Source: RUG369 sp050949645 (GTDB lineage: Bacteria; Planctomycetota; Planctomycetia; Pirellulales; Thermoguttaceae). Taken from it: a DNA stretch of 64,000 bases. The stretch covers positions 682,001 to 746,000 of the forward strand of contig JBMNGC010000001.1 of assembly GCA_050949645.1 (NCBI GenBank). The letters run 5' to 3'. The notes under the pieces are model-generated. The model was not told the origin of the DNA. It saw nothing but the letters and a program-made list of their open reading frames with translations, and ran no database searches. Shown in pieces: positions 15,011-25,079 of the stretch; within the stretch, counting starts at the first letter, position 1; the number at the start of each line of letters is the position of its first letter. Position numbers and translations under genes: made by a program.

Positions 15011-17572
15011 TTATTTTTTCAACGGAAAGTCGTAAGGACCGAGTCCAATTTCTTTCGGCGTGTAGTTAACGGGGAAGCCGCCCTCAGGTTCTTTGCACAG
15101 AACCTCGCGGATCGCCTCGTACATTCCGAAACCGTATTCGTTATTCGGCTCAATATATGAACCTTCACCCCATTCGTTGAGAGGGCCTAGAACGGCGCGC
15201 TTGATTCCAGTCTCGTCGGCAAACGACTTGTAATCTTCAAGGAGCCTCTTGAAGGAGGCTACCGAGCGACCATAGACGACAGTGGTGCGAAAGCCGTGCC
15301 ATGGACGGGAATCCCAACCCGTGGAGATATTCGGCAAGAAAGGCAGAATACCGGTTTTGCGTCGCTCTTCCCAGTGCGGTTTCGACGCGTCGACGACTTC
15401 ATCGAAAGAATATAATCTTGGGTTGGCGACCTTTTCCCCGGGATACATGAAGTGGTAAATCGACGTTCCGTCGAAGGTTCCATTTGCCAATTCTTGAACG
15501 AGCCATGCGTCGGTGTGGGATTCTGGGAATTTCATTGCAATGAAGTAAACGCCAGGAAGCCCCGCTTCTTCACACATTTTGCGAGTAATATCAAGCGCTC
15601 GCTTGCATCCTTCGCCTTGTTTGAGCTCAACGCCGTCTTTTTTGGCTTCCTCAATCATGTCGTGATCAAGGATGTCCTGTTGCCAGATGACAACGACCGG
15701 TTTGCCGTCGATCGTGTAGTATTCCGGGGTCTTGAAATAGTTGTCAATCCAGAATTTTGTGACTTTTGTCCAGTCTTCCGTCGAATGCGTGCCGAAGCCC
15801 GTGTGGTTGGCCCACATAACAGCCCACTTCAAATGAGAGCGGTATTTCGCACGCTGAAATGCGTTGACCCAGTGGTCGAGTCTAATTTGACCATGCAGCC
15901 AATACCAGTCGACGAGGAAGAATTTAATGCCATTTTCCGCCGCCCATTTGATCTGCCAATCGACGACTTCGGGATTCGACTCGTCATAGTATCCGAGGAG
16001 CGGCTTGCGAATAGGAGCCGCCACGTCGATTTTGTCCCAATGGGCTTTTTTTGACCAGCCAGGAAAGTAGAACGCGCCGATCTCATAATCGCTTTCGACG
16101 TCTTGGGGCTCTGGGACATAGGAAACGTTTTCAGGGAGCTTCGCGGCGGGAAGAACTTGCAACGCAACAGGAAGCGAAACCGTGTCGGTCTTACCGTCGG
16201 CAGAAGAGCGGAGCATTAGGTCAAAGTTAAAGGAGCCGGCTGAGCGAATCGAGTATTTCGATACAATTTTGAACGCTTCACCAGATTTTAACGAGAGGTT
16301 TTCCGGCAGCGCGATCTCTGTATTTTTCGCGTCGAGTGAGACCGCCGGCTGATCGAATGGCTGCTCGTCCACAAGAGATACCGTCTCGCGGTCGCCCGTC
16401 GGATTGAAACCGAGCAACGGATCGACTGCTATTTTCTGAACGTCGACGCCGACGAGATCAACGTTTTCGCAGGAAGTCGAGGACAGCGTGAAATTGGAGA
16501 TATCGCCTCCGCCGCAGTTCCGGACAATCGTCTCATATTGCGCGGATGCAGCGCCATCGTGAATTCGTACAAGCTCCGATTGTCGACCGTCTTGAGTTTC
16601 AAGAACTCCGGGACCGATTGGCTCCTTTGAAAACGCGACGCGTTTAAGTTCAATGTTGCGAGGAGTCGATAGTTCCCACCGAAAAATCGGAGCGCCCCAG
16701 TCCTCAAACGCCGTTAGATCGACGTTCTTTGAATACGTGGATTTGTACGCGTCCGTTGATTCGCATAGGTTGAAAAGAGGCGACTCAAAATGAATGCTTC
16801 CAGAGCCGGCGCCGACCAAACAGCGCAGCGAAGCGCGAGGGAAAGGCTCTGTGTCGTCGACGTCGGCAACCTTCGACCATTCCAGGTAAAGATTAGAGCC
16901 GCTGTCGTCAGGGTTTAGTTTGCCAATTTCGCTTATCCATTCGTTGCGGGGATCCGAAAGATCTGTTTTCAAAGTAGCGAGCTCATCCGCATTCCAATCG
17001 GTACGCTCCATTGCGGAGGCGTCGTCAACTCCGATATCGATAATTCGAACGTAATCGACTTCCACCTCGGCGCCACCGGCAACCATTGTTTCGGACGGGC
17101 TGCCGAAGTCGACACGAATCTTAATGATCTGCGGCTCGTAGAGCCAAGACGGCGTGATCTGATAGGTGTGAAACTGCCCGTCGCCAGAGAAAGTCCAACG
17201 TGCGGTTTTTTCCTGAGTAAAACCGTTATATTGCCCTTCGTCAGACGAGGCGAAAAAGATTTCGCCGACGCTAGCGAAGGTTGAGCGCATCCTGATTTCA
17301 ATATATTGAACCAAACGTGGTTTGAGCATGAAATGAGGACTTACGATGAACGGATCCCATGATGTTGCGCTTGCTTTAAGCGCTCCGTCATGCAGGGTAG
17401 GCGGCGTAAGGTGGGAAAACCCCCATTCTTTTACGGCCTCTTCCGTGTCGAAATCCCAGGAAAACAGCGTTTTGGGTTCCGAACCAAAGCTAGCGTTCTG
17501 AACCAGAGCGAAACAAATCAGCGCCGCCAGGAACGCAACGTTCTGAAGGAGCGATAAGGGATTTTTTTTCAT
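15011..17572 (-). CDS. Secreted WbsX/GH99-like TIM-barrel protein with N-terminal beta domains
   Basis: An 853-residue protein with a signal peptide (MKKNPLSLLQ start, cleavage after NASFG). The first about 500 residues look like beta-sandwich, carbohydrate-binding-like modules. From about 530 onward the sequence is that of the WbsX/GH99-like family: IGAFYFPGWSKKAHW, GIKFFLVDWYW, KWAVMWANHTG, KPVVVIWQQ and LGPLNEWGEGSYIEPN. Family members are annotated as glycosyltransferase WbsX or endo-mannanase-like hydrolases; export and context favour hydrolysis. A GTG at 17629 overlaps the previous stop codon and could be the start by translational coupling, but the signal peptide points to ATG 17572. 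Confidence 0.85.
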   Translation of the reverse strand: MKKNPLSLLQNVAFLAALICFALVQNASFGSEPKTLFSWDFDTEEAVKEWGFSHLTPPTLHDGALKASATSWDPFIVSPHFMLKPRLVQYIEIRMRSTFASVGEIFFASSDEGQYNGFTQEKTARWTFSGDGQFHTYQITPSWLYEPQIIKIRVDFGSPSETMVAGGAEVEVDYVRIIDIGVDDASAMERTDWNADELATLKTDLSDPRNEWISEIGKLNPDDSGSNLYLEWSKVADVDDTEPFPRASLRCLVGAGSGSIHFESPLFNLCESTDAYKSTYSKNVDLTAFEDWGAPIFRWELSTPRNIELKRVAFSKEPIGPGVLETQDGRQSELVRIHDGAASAQYETIVRNCGGGDISNFTLSSTSCENVDLVGVDVQKIAVDPLLGFNPTGDRETVSLVDEQPFDQPAVSLDAKNTEIALPENLSLKSGEAFKIVSKYSIRSAGSFNFDLMLRSSADGKTDTVSLPVALQVLPAAKLPENVSYVPEPQDVESDYEIGAFYFPGWSKKAHWDKIDVAAPIRKPLLGYYDESNPEVVDWQIKWAAENGIKFFLVDWYWLHGQIRLDHWVNAFQRAKYRSHLKWAVMWANHTGFGTHSTEDWTKVTKFWIDNYFKTPEYYTIDGKPVVVIWQQDILDHDMIEEAKKDGVELKQGEGCKRALDITRKMCEEAGLPGVYFIAMKFPESHTDAWLVQELANGTFDGTSIYHFMYPGEKVANPRLYSFDEVVDASKPHWEERRKTGILPFLPNISTGWDSRPWHGFRTTVVYGRSVASFKRLLEDYKSFADETGIKRAVLGPLNEWGEGSYIEPNNEYGFGMYEAIREVLCKEPEGGFPVNYTPKEIGLGPYDFPLKK

Positions 17573-17625
17573 ATTAGGTTCCAATGGTACGGTTTTATGA
17601 GTAAGACGGCTTGAACCTGACTGAG

Positions 17626-19893
17626 TCACTCATCGTCAAAATCGACGTCTAGTTCGTCTTCAGTATCGGTAGACAGACCGACGTTGGGCGTAAAGATGAG
17701 TTCGGGAAGCGTCTTGCCTCCGCTGAAGGTCTTTATGATGTTCGCGACCGCTTCATGCGGCGCCACGCAACGTTGGATGCTGCAACGCGGGGTTACGCTT
17801 GACACGACGAGCAGCTTAGGCGTATCGAAGGGCAACGTCTCATTAGAGAGACTAGGCGCGCCGTTAAAGTAATAGTGTTGTAGCCAGCGATAGTAAGCCT
17901 GGGACGCGGCAACGTCAACACGCGTCGAACCTATGACGTTCGTATTCTTAAGGTCGGGAATGAGAGCGCCAAGATGGGCGATCGCTTTAGGCGTGTCTTG
18001 ATCAAGGGTTTGTGCGAGATAGTTGATATTCGGTTCCTTCGTCGCCCGATAGTTATTGACGCCGAGTTTGAGAAGATCCAGGTTGCCAAGGCTGTAAAGG
18101 ATGGTGTTTTTATCGAGGATAACAAGGTATCCCTCCTTGGCAAAGAGCATAGACCGATCAACTTTTGACGCCTCCGCGTTGGCGGCATAGAGGACTCTGC
18201 GTTGGAACATTCCGTCGTTCTGGATGATCGAAATGAGCGCCTCAACGAGCGAGAACGATCCAAAGCTTGCATTACGAGAGACATAGCGTCCTTCTTGTTC
18301 GGCTCTCATAAGCGCGGTCTGTCGAGTGTACGTTTCAATGTCGGAGACATACATCTTATAACCAAAGAGGCGATGCTCTTTCATGGCGACTTCCTCGCCG
18401 GCATTTTCGCCGATTAGAGCGCCGAGCGCCGAACCGAGCGAGTTTCCAACTTCAGCCGCGCGCTCCGGATTGGCGCGTCGAGCGTTGGGAACTGGTCGCC
18501 GTCTGTTATTCTGTCGAACGAGCCTGCGTTCCGCGAGATTGCCAAAAAGCTGCGACGCCATTTCTCCGCCTTGTTTAGCGCCAATGTAACGACCGACTTC
18601 GCGAGCGCGCGGGACGATCATTTCACGCGCAAAAGCCTCCGCGTCGTCAACTTCTAGATAGAACATGAAGGAGCCCGCGGCAAGTTCGCCCTCGGCGGGA
18701 AGACCAAGACAATATTCCACGAAGTTGATCCGATCAAGCGGCTTCGGAAGCGTTTGCGTTAAAGCGACAGGAAGGTCGGCTTGCCCCGCAAGAGTCGACT
18801 CCACGTCGGAAAGGACGGAAAAAAATCGGTCGGCGGTCACGTTGAGCGGGTATGCGTTGCGGTAGGTCGTCAATTGTTTGGCGGCGTTCGATCCTGGGTT
18901 TACAGCCATCTGGAGCGCGGCATAGAGTCCATAATCGTCCAGAGTGAGATCGCAGCGAATCCGCGAGAGATTTTCAGCGGCGTAACTGTGAATATTATCA
19001 AGCCTGACGTCGTCAAGAACTCGAGCAGATCTTTTCATCGCATTGAGGACGTCTTTGATCTCGTTCCAAAAGGGACGGTTTGGCTGGCAAAAGTCAGTGA
19101 GTCCGCGCTGCGTCACGTTGACCGAAATGACGGGGGATTTAAGCTCCGGCGAGAGAAAAGAAGTCTCCGCCAAAATTTTGTCAGCGTTGAAGCGCGCCAA
19201 CACAGCTTCACTTTCAATGTTCGTTATTGCAACGTAGTTTTCGGAGACCTGCTGCGCGACAAGGTGCAACGGAGCGTTGAGCTTCATTGTGAACCAGGCT
19301 TTCTTCGCGGCTTCGTCGATCTCTGGCTTTGCTGATTTAGAAGCCTCAGCGACCGACGTTACGAAATTGGCGAACTGCTTGTCGGCAACGGGTAGGACAA
19401 CTGTGATGCGAGGAGGAATGGAATCGCAAAATAGAACAACTCCAACCGGACTTACGGTATTGACGGAACGGAGCGCGCCGCGATAAGCGGTAAATTTTAG
19501 GGATTCCAGGACGCTGAAGGAAAGGTCGCTTGTTTGCGTGAAGAATTCCTTGACCGCACGGTCAACGTTTCTAAGAGAAGAGATGGTAACGACAACCCCC
19601 GCGTCGCCCGGGATGGGAAAATCCTTGACGGGCGTAAGTTCGGTTGCGAAGGGCGCGTCGTCACTGGGACTGACGTCCTCTCTGGGGGACCCCATGAGGT
19701 CGAAGAGTCCTTTGGAGAATTTTACGATAGTCGAAAGATCCCCCGGAGAGTTGTCCTGTTTCGCCGTCTGCGAGTTGTTTTGCGCCATGACGCGTGATTG
19801 TCCAGGAACGAACGCCAGGGTCAGAAATACGGCAAAGAGCGCCAGAACAAATCTGGACGCGAAATTTTTATTCGTCAAAATGAACGTTCTCAC
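17626..19893 (-). CDS. Secreted protein of unknown function, 755 residues
   Basis: Not recognised. It has a clear Sec signal peptide (VLALFAVFLTLAFVPGQSRVMA) and a large, mostly alpha/beta mature part. A basic stretch, RRLVRQNNRRRPVPNARR, lies near residue 470. The C terminus is very acidic (TEDELDVDFDDE). Motifs such as VVVTISSLRNVDRAVKEFF followed by long helical and beta segments recall other large planctomycete secreted proteins of unknown role, but I cannot name a domain. It lies 52 bases after the GH39-like gene and touches the WbsX/GH99-like gene, so it is very likely in the same transcript. Confidence 0.7.
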   Translation of the reverse strand: MRTFILTNKNFASRFVLALFAVFLTLAFVPGQSRVMAQNNSQTAKQDNSPGDLSTIVKFSKGLFDLMGSPREDVSPSDDAPFATELTPVKDFPIPGDAGVVVTISSLRNVDRAVKEFFTQTSDLSFSVLESLKFTAYRGALRSVNTVSPVGVVLFCDSIPPRITVVLPVADKQFANFVTSVAEASKSAKPEIDEAAKKAWFTMKLNAPLHLVAQQVSENYVAITNIESEAVLARFNADKILAETSFLSPELKSPVISVNVTQRGLTDFCQPNRPFWNEIKDVLNAMKRSARVLDDVRLDNIHSYAAENLSRIRCDLTLDDYGLYAALQMAVNPGSNAAKQLTTYRNAYPLNVTADRFFSVLSDVESTLAGQADLPVALTQTLPKPLDRINFVEYCLGLPAEGELAAGSFMFYLEVDDAEAFAREMIVPRAREVGRYIGAKQGGEMASQLFGNLAERRLVRQNNRRRPVPNARRANPERAAEVGNSLGSALGALIGENAGEEVAMKEHRLFGYKMYVSDIETYTRQTALMRAEQEGRYVSRNASFGSFSLVEALISIIQNDGMFQRRVLYAANAEASKVDRSMLFAKEGYLVILDKNTILYSLGNLDLLKLGVNNYRATKEPNINYLAQTLDQDTPKAIAHLGALIPDLKNTNVIGSTRVDVAASQAYYRWLQHYYFNGAPSLSNETLPFDTPKLLVVSSVTPRCSIQRCVAPHEAVANIIKTFSGGKTLPELIFTPNVGLSTDTEDELDVDFDDE

Positions 19894-19945
19894 GTTTAGT
19901 CCTTTATTTTTACAATGATGTAAAGAATTGGGCTGTCTCAGCGAA

Positions 19946-21364
19946 TCAGAAACGAACGAGGAAGACGCTCGATTTCTGAGGTGTGAGCGTTATGGTTCCG
20001 TTGTCATATCTGACCCTTGTTTCGTGATAGTCGACGTCATAGTTGATTTCAGCAATCTCGACTTCCCCTTCGGCGGGAACGCCATGGAGTTCGATTTTGA
20101 TAGGTTGCGGATCGTCGAGCTTGTAGCAAGAAACGAGCAATCTTTTGACGGAGCCCAAGTCGTCGACAGAACCCAAGAGGGAAACGTTGGCGCCAGGGTC
20201 ATTTGTCTTGACGCGAATGGGGGCCTGCGAAATCTGTTCGCCGAAGATCAGGAACGCGTAATAGGTAGGTCTGAACTTGCCAAAGTTGTCGATCAATCCC
20301 CATGTGTCCAGTCCGTACGCGTAGTAGTTTGACATCGTGAGCGGACCATCCTGCCATCGCGTCAAAACGTATTCAATAAACGCGGCCGCCTCTGCTCCGT
20401 GCAAGCCAGTCGCAGACGTTGCAAGCTCTCTTTTGGCTTGGTCTGCGCCCTCAGTTCCATGAACGACGTTCCAGTCCGTCGGAAAGTAATGCCACTCGTT
20501 GAGATGAAGTTCCGTATTGGGGAATCCTGCTTCATCGAGCTGCTGACGAGCAAGATACGGCGGATCGAGAAGCTCGGCAGGGGTGTGGGGATAACAGTGC
20601 CATGAGACGAAGTCAAGAGGGGCGCCCTCCTGCTTGCAAAGTTCTACAAGCTTGCCGATCATATCCCAAGACCAGTGGGTCAACGCCGGTCCGCCAATCT
20701 TGATATCTGGAAATTCTGCGCGTAATCTCTTAGCGACAACAACGTAGAAACGGCAGTAGGAGTTCCAGTCGCCGTCGTCCCACATTTGCGGGACAAGGTT
20801 AGGTTCGTTCCAAATTTCCCAGTAAGGGAGATTCCATTCGAAACCGTCTGCCCAACCCGCGTTGTAGTGACGAACGATCCCAGCGCAAATTTCCGCGTAG
20901 CGCTCCATGTCCTGCGGCTTCTTTGCAAAGTATTTCACCGAAGTATGTTCAATACTCGTGCCAAGTCGGTAGATTGGAACTGCGCCGCCCTTGAGAATAT
21001 TTGCTATGTAATCGTCGGTTGGACCGAAAAAGTAGTTGTCAGGATCCTTTGGATCGGCATTCAGATTACCAAATATTTGATGTACGTCGACGAGCCGCAT
21101 TCCCTCGTTGTCCCAAGGAACGTCATGGAGTCGAATTGTAGAAAACCGACACGCTTCAGCAGCCGCCTGTCCGTCTTCCAGCGTAGCGCGGGAGAACTTT
21201 GCCCAAAGGTTGATTCCATTGAGTGGTTTGAGCTCTCCAACTTGGCTGTTGAAGTCTACCAAATATTCATATTCGTTCTGTTGGCCCTGCGCGGACGAGA
21301 CGCTGAGCGTTACTGCGACGCAAAGGCAGAGAAAGCACAAAAGGCCAAGGCGTTTCGTTTTCAT
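19946..21364 (-). CDS. Secreted GH39-like beta-xylosidase-type hydrolase
   Basis: A 472-residue glycosidase with a signal peptide (LLCFLCLCVAVTLSVSSAQG). It is a clan GH-A (beta/alpha)8 barrel: acid/base Glu in YWEIWNEPN (about residue 187) and nucleophile Glu in ELHLNEWHYFP (about 290), with FVSWHCYPHTP between. The overall pattern is that of GH39 beta-xylosidases/iduronidases, with a short beta domain after the barrel. The exact substrate is unknown. GAGG precedes ATG 21364. It appears to lead the run 21364 to 12944 of four secreted proteins. The 245 bases upstream, to 21609, show no convincing promoter. Confidence 0.88.
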   Translation of the reverse strand: MKTKRLGLLCFLCLCVAVTLSVSSAQGQQNEYEYLVDFNSQVGELKPLNGINLWAKFSRATLEDGQAAAEACRFSTIRLHDVPWDNEGMRLVDVHQIFGNLNADPKDPDNYFFGPTDDYIANILKGGAVPIYRLGTSIEHTSVKYFAKKPQDMERYAEICAGIVRHYNAGWADGFEWNLPYWEIWNEPNLVPQMWDDGDWNSYCRFYVVVAKRLRAEFPDIKIGGPALTHWSWDMIGKLVELCKQEGAPLDFVSWHCYPHTPAELLDPPYLARQQLDEAGFPNTELHLNEWHYFPTDWNVVHGTEGADQAKRELATSATGLHGAEAAAFIEYVLTRWQDGPLTMSNYYAYGLDTWGLIDNFGKFRPTYYAFLIFGEQISQAPIRVKTNDPGANVSLLGSVDDLGSVKRLLVSCYKLDDPQPIKIELHGVPAEGEVEIAEINYDVDYHETRVRYDNGTITLTPQKSSVFLVRF

Positions 21365-21609
21365 AATGTTGCCTCGAAATTCGATTCATCGCGTAGGCGC
21401 GGCGGTTAGCGCGCGCAAGGGGACGATCAAAACGTAACTTAGGGAAACTCTCGATTCTTTGAACGACAAGCGTTGAACGTCGACTTGATTCGTCGAGAGT
21501 ATTGATCTGTTTGATCTATCTGCCGAAGTCGGTGGAAAGCGGCGGCGACTTTCCTTCGGGCGTCGCATGCGTAGCGAAGGACTGACGGATTCTGCTAAAG
21601 AACGGTCTT

Positions 21610-23043
21610 TTAGCAGACGCGAATAAACTCGATTCCGAGAATCTCCGCCAGGATACGGAGTTTTTCTGCGATATGTCCCACGCTGATGGCGCAGTGATGC
21701 GAGGGACCGCGTCGGGACCATGCGTCGACAAATTCTCGAGCTCCGATTGAAAATCGATAACGGCTATTCGTGTTGCCTATCTCCAGAATGGGACCTTCCT
21801 CCGACGCGCCTTCGGCGACGAGAAATTTGACGTCGCCGTCGGGGGCGTCGACAACCGAGAGAAGCGTCGCCGGTCCGTACCGTACTGACGTCTCGACGCT
21901 CAAGCCCGCGCCGACTTTGCCATGATAGACGTAGAGCGGTTTAATCTTCGTCTTGCCTTGAGCAATTTTGGGATGGCATGGACCGTCATGACCTAGCAGA
22001 ACGACGTCGTCGTCAAAGTCGAGCGTGTAGAATTCGGAAAAAGCGCCGCCGACGCCGAAAGTGTCCATGATTTTCATCGCAAGGCAGTTTTTAACTTCAT
22101 ACTCGCCTGCGACCGGAACGTTGCGCGCAGTGAGGATCGAGTTGCCGACGATGACTGATGCGATGAGGTCGGAGTAACGTTCGTCTCCGAAGCCATTATA
22201 GAAGTATGCGAGTGCGTTTAAGTCGTTTTTTTGAACGAACCGATCGAGTGCGACCGACGTCTTAGCGGCGCGGCGGAGCTCAAATTCGGAGCAGTCAGGC
22301 TGGACGTCGAATTGTTCGCGTATTTCAGCGACGCGGACGTCAATCTCTTGTTCTGTAACCTTGTCGCGCTCTTCGAGGATCTCGCCAAATTCGCGTATTT
22401 CAAAGTGGGGGCCCAATTGTGCCTGGAGACGTGTTAAATCAGAATAGACGTCGAGCATGCCGTTGTAATAATGCCCGACGAGTCCGATTCGGCTCGAACG
22501 AAGAACGGACGCTACTTTCGCGGCTTCAATCCAATCGCGCAATGCGTCGTCGACAAACGAATCATTTTGCAGAACGCCTGTGATCTGGAAGAACTTGACG
22601 CCCGCGCGCAGGAAGGCGTTGGCAATCTCTGGAACGCTGCAAGCTTGACAATGTGCGAGCCATTCGCCGGTCATTTTGGTCCTGTCTCCAATCAAGTTGA
22701 ACGACTTATAATCCATCCTGGAGACAGGCTGTAGGTTCAAAACGACAACGGGCTTCTTGAGCTTGTTGACGACGGGTAAAACCGTTGAGGAGAGCGCGTA
22801 GGTCGAAACGTAGAGGAAGATGAGCTCGACGTCTTCCTGCTGAAAGAGTTTTGCCGCCTTGCCCGCCTTTTGCGGCGAATCGATCAACCCTGCGTTGACG
22901 ACGTCCGCGCCAAGCTTTTCTAACTTTTGCGCGACCTGACCCTGGTATCCTACGAGTCGCTCGTACAGGCCGTCAAATTGAGGCCAGTATGTGTCGAGCC
23001 CAATGCCATAAAGACCGACTTTAATAGATTGTTTCTCGCTCAT
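21610..23043 (-). CDS. L-arabinose/L-fucose isomerase-like enzyme
   Basis: A 477-residue cytoplasmic protein of the arabinose/fucose isomerase superfamily, expected to interconvert an aldose and a ketose. The N-terminal Rossmann-like part (KVGLYGIGLDTYWPQ) and later metal-ligand regions are visible: Glu in VAGEYEVKNCLAMK, Glu in AFSEFYTLDF, His in LLGHDGPCHP and His in PSHHCAISVG. It is close to but not a typical AraA, so the substrate may be a different pentose or deoxyhexose. The start at 23043 has AGAGG upstream; the open frame continues 115 codons further, but that part has no family similarity. It is transcribed divergently from asnS. Confidence 0.87.
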   Translation of the reverse strand: MSEKQSIKVGLYGIGLDTYWPQFDGLYERLVGYQGQVAQKLEKLGADVVNAGLIDSPQKAGKAAKLFQQEDVELIFLYVSTYALSSTVLPVVNKLKKPVVVLNLQPVSRMDYKSFNLIGDRTKMTGEWLAHCQACSVPEIANAFLRAGVKFFQITGVLQNDSFVDDALRDWIEAAKVASVLRSSRIGLVGHYYNGMLDVYSDLTRLQAQLGPHFEIREFGEILEERDKVTEQEIDVRVAEIREQFDVQPDCSEFELRRAAKTSVALDRFVQKNDLNALAYFYNGFGDERYSDLIASVIVGNSILTARNVPVAGEYEVKNCLAMKIMDTFGVGGAFSEFYTLDFDDDVVLLGHDGPCHPKIAQGKTKIKPLYVYHGKVGAGLSVETSVRYGPATLLSVVDAPDGDVKFLVAEGASEEGPILEIGNTNSRYRFSIGAREFVDAWSRRGPSHHCAISVGHIAEKLRILAEILGIEFIRVC

Positions 23044-23209
23044 GATTGCCTCTTTTTGAACAAAACGGACAAGCTGGATTGCGCCTGACCTCGTAGCAGG
23101 AACGGCGCGATTCTCGCCGGTAGCGCCAAAGTGAATCGCCTGCCGTTGCGCCAGAGCGTCACCGCGTGCGTTTTCCGTGACGGATGATCGGATGATGACC
23201 GGCGATTGG

Positions 23210-23238
23210 ATTATATAGGGAGGAGTCTTCCATTTCAA
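23210..23238 (-). promoter_or_regulatory. Strong promoter of the isomerase-like gene
   Basis: On the minus strand TTGAAA (23238-23233) and consensus TATAAT (23215-23210) are separated by 17 bases. It reads toward the start at 23043 with a leader of about 160 bases. Confidence 0.7.
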
Positions 23239-23381
23239 TCGAATCTTAAGAATTTCGTCCGCGATGCGCGCGAGCGTCGACCTGCATGTTGCGGTGGATT
23301 TTTGGCATTTCACGTCTTGCAACTTTTTGAAGACGCAGCGACGTTTCAGATACGTTAAATAACGCCGCGAGCGCTCGTCAA

Positions 23382-23409
23382 TTGACAAAACACGAGTCGA
23401 ATATAGAAT
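23382..23409 (+). promoter_or_regulatory. Promoter of asnS
   Basis: Consensus TTGACA at 23382-23387 and TAGAAT at 23404-23409 with a 16-base spacer. It shares the 460-base divergent region 23044-23503 with the minus-strand promoter at 23210-23238. Nothing else is recognisable there. Confidence 0.7.
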
Positions 23410-23503
23410 TACCTCTTCCGCACACGCGGAACTATACGTTCACTGTTCGACTGGAAGATCGACCACGTTATGCCGTTTGATAAACGAGTTTGTGAGAAAG
23501 AAG

Positions 23504-24880
23504 ATGAAACACATCGACATTTACGACGTCTTGAACGACGCTTCTTTTTTGAATGCGCCAGCAACCGTGTGCGGTTGGGTTAGAACTTCCCGCGACTCCA
23601 AGAATGTGGCGTTCATTGAACTCAATGACGGAACGTCCTTCGATCGACTCCAGATTGTGCTCGATAAGGAACAGTTTGTCGATCCGGCGCCTTACCTCAA
23701 GATTGGTTCCTCGCTGCGCATCGAAGGACGGATTGTTCCGTCTCAGGGACGTGGCGGCGGTGTGGAAATGCATGCTGATACGATTGACGTCCTTGGAGAT
23801 TGTCCGTCGGAATACCCATTGCAGAAGAAACGTCACTCGCTTGAGTTCCTTCGCACGATCCCGCACTTGAGACTGCGTACCAACACGTTTAACGCAGTGT
23901 TCCGATTACGCTCTGTCCTGGCCGCCGCGATTCATGAATATTTCCAGAGCCGCCGTTTCGTTTACGTCCATACGCCGCTCATTACGTCGAGCGACTGCGA
24001 AGGCGCTGGAGAAATGTTTCGCATCACGACTCACCCGTGGAACGCGACCGCAAGCTCCGAACAGGAATATTATGCTGAGGATTTCTTCGGCCAGAAGACT
24101 GGCCTAAGTGTTTCCGGTCAGCTTGAGGGCGAGATGTGCGCGATGGCGTTTGGAAAAATCTACACCTTCGGTCCGAGTTTCCGCGCCGAAGAGAGCAACA
24201 CCCCACGCCATGTCGCCGAGTTTTGGCACGTTGAGCCTGAGGTTGCGTTTGCCGAGCTACCCGACGTTATCGAACTCGTAGAGGACATGATCAAACACGT
24301 CGTCTCCGCGGCGATGGAGAAATGCCCGAGCGAGCTCGAATTTTTTGAAAAGCATTTCGAGCGCAACTTGCTTGACAAGCTTCGTAACCTTGTCGACAAG
24401 AAGTTCGGAGTTGCGACCTACACCGAAGCGATCGAGCTTCTCGAGAAGGCCGACGCCAAATTCCAATATCTGCCGAAATGGGGCCACGACCTGCAGACGG
24501 AACATGAACGATACCTTTCCGAGCAAGTTTTCCAGAGACCCGTCTTCATCACGGACTATCCCAAAGAGATCAAGTCCTTCTACATGAAGCAGAACGAGGA
24601 CGGAAAGACGGTAGCCGCTACGGATCTTCTCGCGCCCGGCGTCGGCGAGATCATCGGCGGCAGCGAGCGCGAAGCGGATCTCGACAAGCTCCTTGCCGCA
24701 ATGAAGGAGCGCAATATGGTGACCGAGGATTACGAAAATTACATTGATCTTCGTCGTTTCGGCAGCGTTCCTCATGGCGGATTTGGACTCGGTTTTGAAC
24801 GTCTGGTAATGTATGTCGCTGGAATCGATAACATTCGCGACGCAATCCTATTTCCACGAGTTGTTAAAAAGATCTTCTGA
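23504..24880 (+). CDS. asnS: Asparaginyl-tRNA synthetase
   Basis: Class IIb aminoacyl-tRNA synthetase that charges tRNA-Asn. The 458-residue product has an N-terminal OB-fold anticodon-binding domain (TVCGWVRTSRDSKNVAFIEL) and a catalytic domain with motif 2 (FRAEESNTPRHVAEFWHVEP) and motif 3 (GGFGLGFERLVMYV). The sequence is AsnRS rather than AspRS in these motifs. ATG 23504 is chosen over an upstream TTG (23477) because AGAAAG precedes it and the family start fits. It is flanked by its own promoter and terminator. Confidence 0.96.
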   Translation: MKHIDIYDVLNDASFLNAPATVCGWVRTSRDSKNVAFIELNDGTSFDRLQIVLDKEQFVDPAPYLKIGSSLRIEGRIVPSQGRGGGVEMHADTIDVLGDCPSEYPLQKKRHSLEFLRTIPHLRLRTNTFNAVFRLRSVLAAAIHEYFQSRRFVYVHTPLITSSDCEGAGEMFRITTHPWNATASSEQEYYAEDFFGQKTGLSVSGQLEGEMCAMAFGKIYTFGPSFRAEESNTPRHVAEFWHVEPEVAFAELPDVIELVEDMIKHVVSAAMEKCPSELEFFEKHFERNLLDKLRNLVDKKFGVATYTEAIELLEKADAKFQYLPKWGHDLQTEHERYLSEQVFQRPVFITDYPKEIKSFYMKQNEDGKTVAATDLLAPGVGEIIGGSEREADLDKLLAAMKERNMVTEDYENYIDLRRFGSVPHGGFGLGFERLVMYVAGIDNIRDAILFPRVVKKIF

Positions 24881-24911
24881 TCTCCAACGATTTAGACGTC
24901 GGAATCTTGTT

Positions 24912-24948
24912 GCCGACGACGCGAATTTTGAGCGCGTCGTCGGTTTTT
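24912..24948 (+). terminator. Terminator of asnS
   Basis: CCGACGACGCG (24913-24923) and CGCGTCGTCGG (24933-24943) form a perfect 11-base stem with a 9-base loop, followed by TTTTT. Confidence 0.9.
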
Positions 24949-24994
24949 ATTTCAGTATTGAGCGCAAATTTTTCTAACTTTCTTTTCGCGGATA

Positions 24995-25022
24995 TTGAGA
25001 CGCGTTTCTTTTTATGCATAAT
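24995..25022 (+). promoter_or_regulatory. Promoter of the sugar-porter gene
   Basis: TTGAGA at 24995-25000 and CATAAT at 25017-25022 with 16 bases between, about 58 bases before the start codon. Confidence 0.5.
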
Positions 25023-25079
25023 CCTGATCTTAGCGCCTGGTTTTTCTGAACTCCAACCGATGAATTAAACACGAGGAAA

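Noticed and set aside
12944..23043. Bacteroidetes-type polysaccharide utilisation locus
   Set aside because: No SusC/SusD-like genes, no ECF sigma or hybrid two-component regulator in the cluster.
23044..23388. N-terminal extension of the isomerase-like protein
   Set aside because: The extra 115 residues have no family similarity, cover the promoter at 23210-23238, and a good ribosome site supports the start at 23043.
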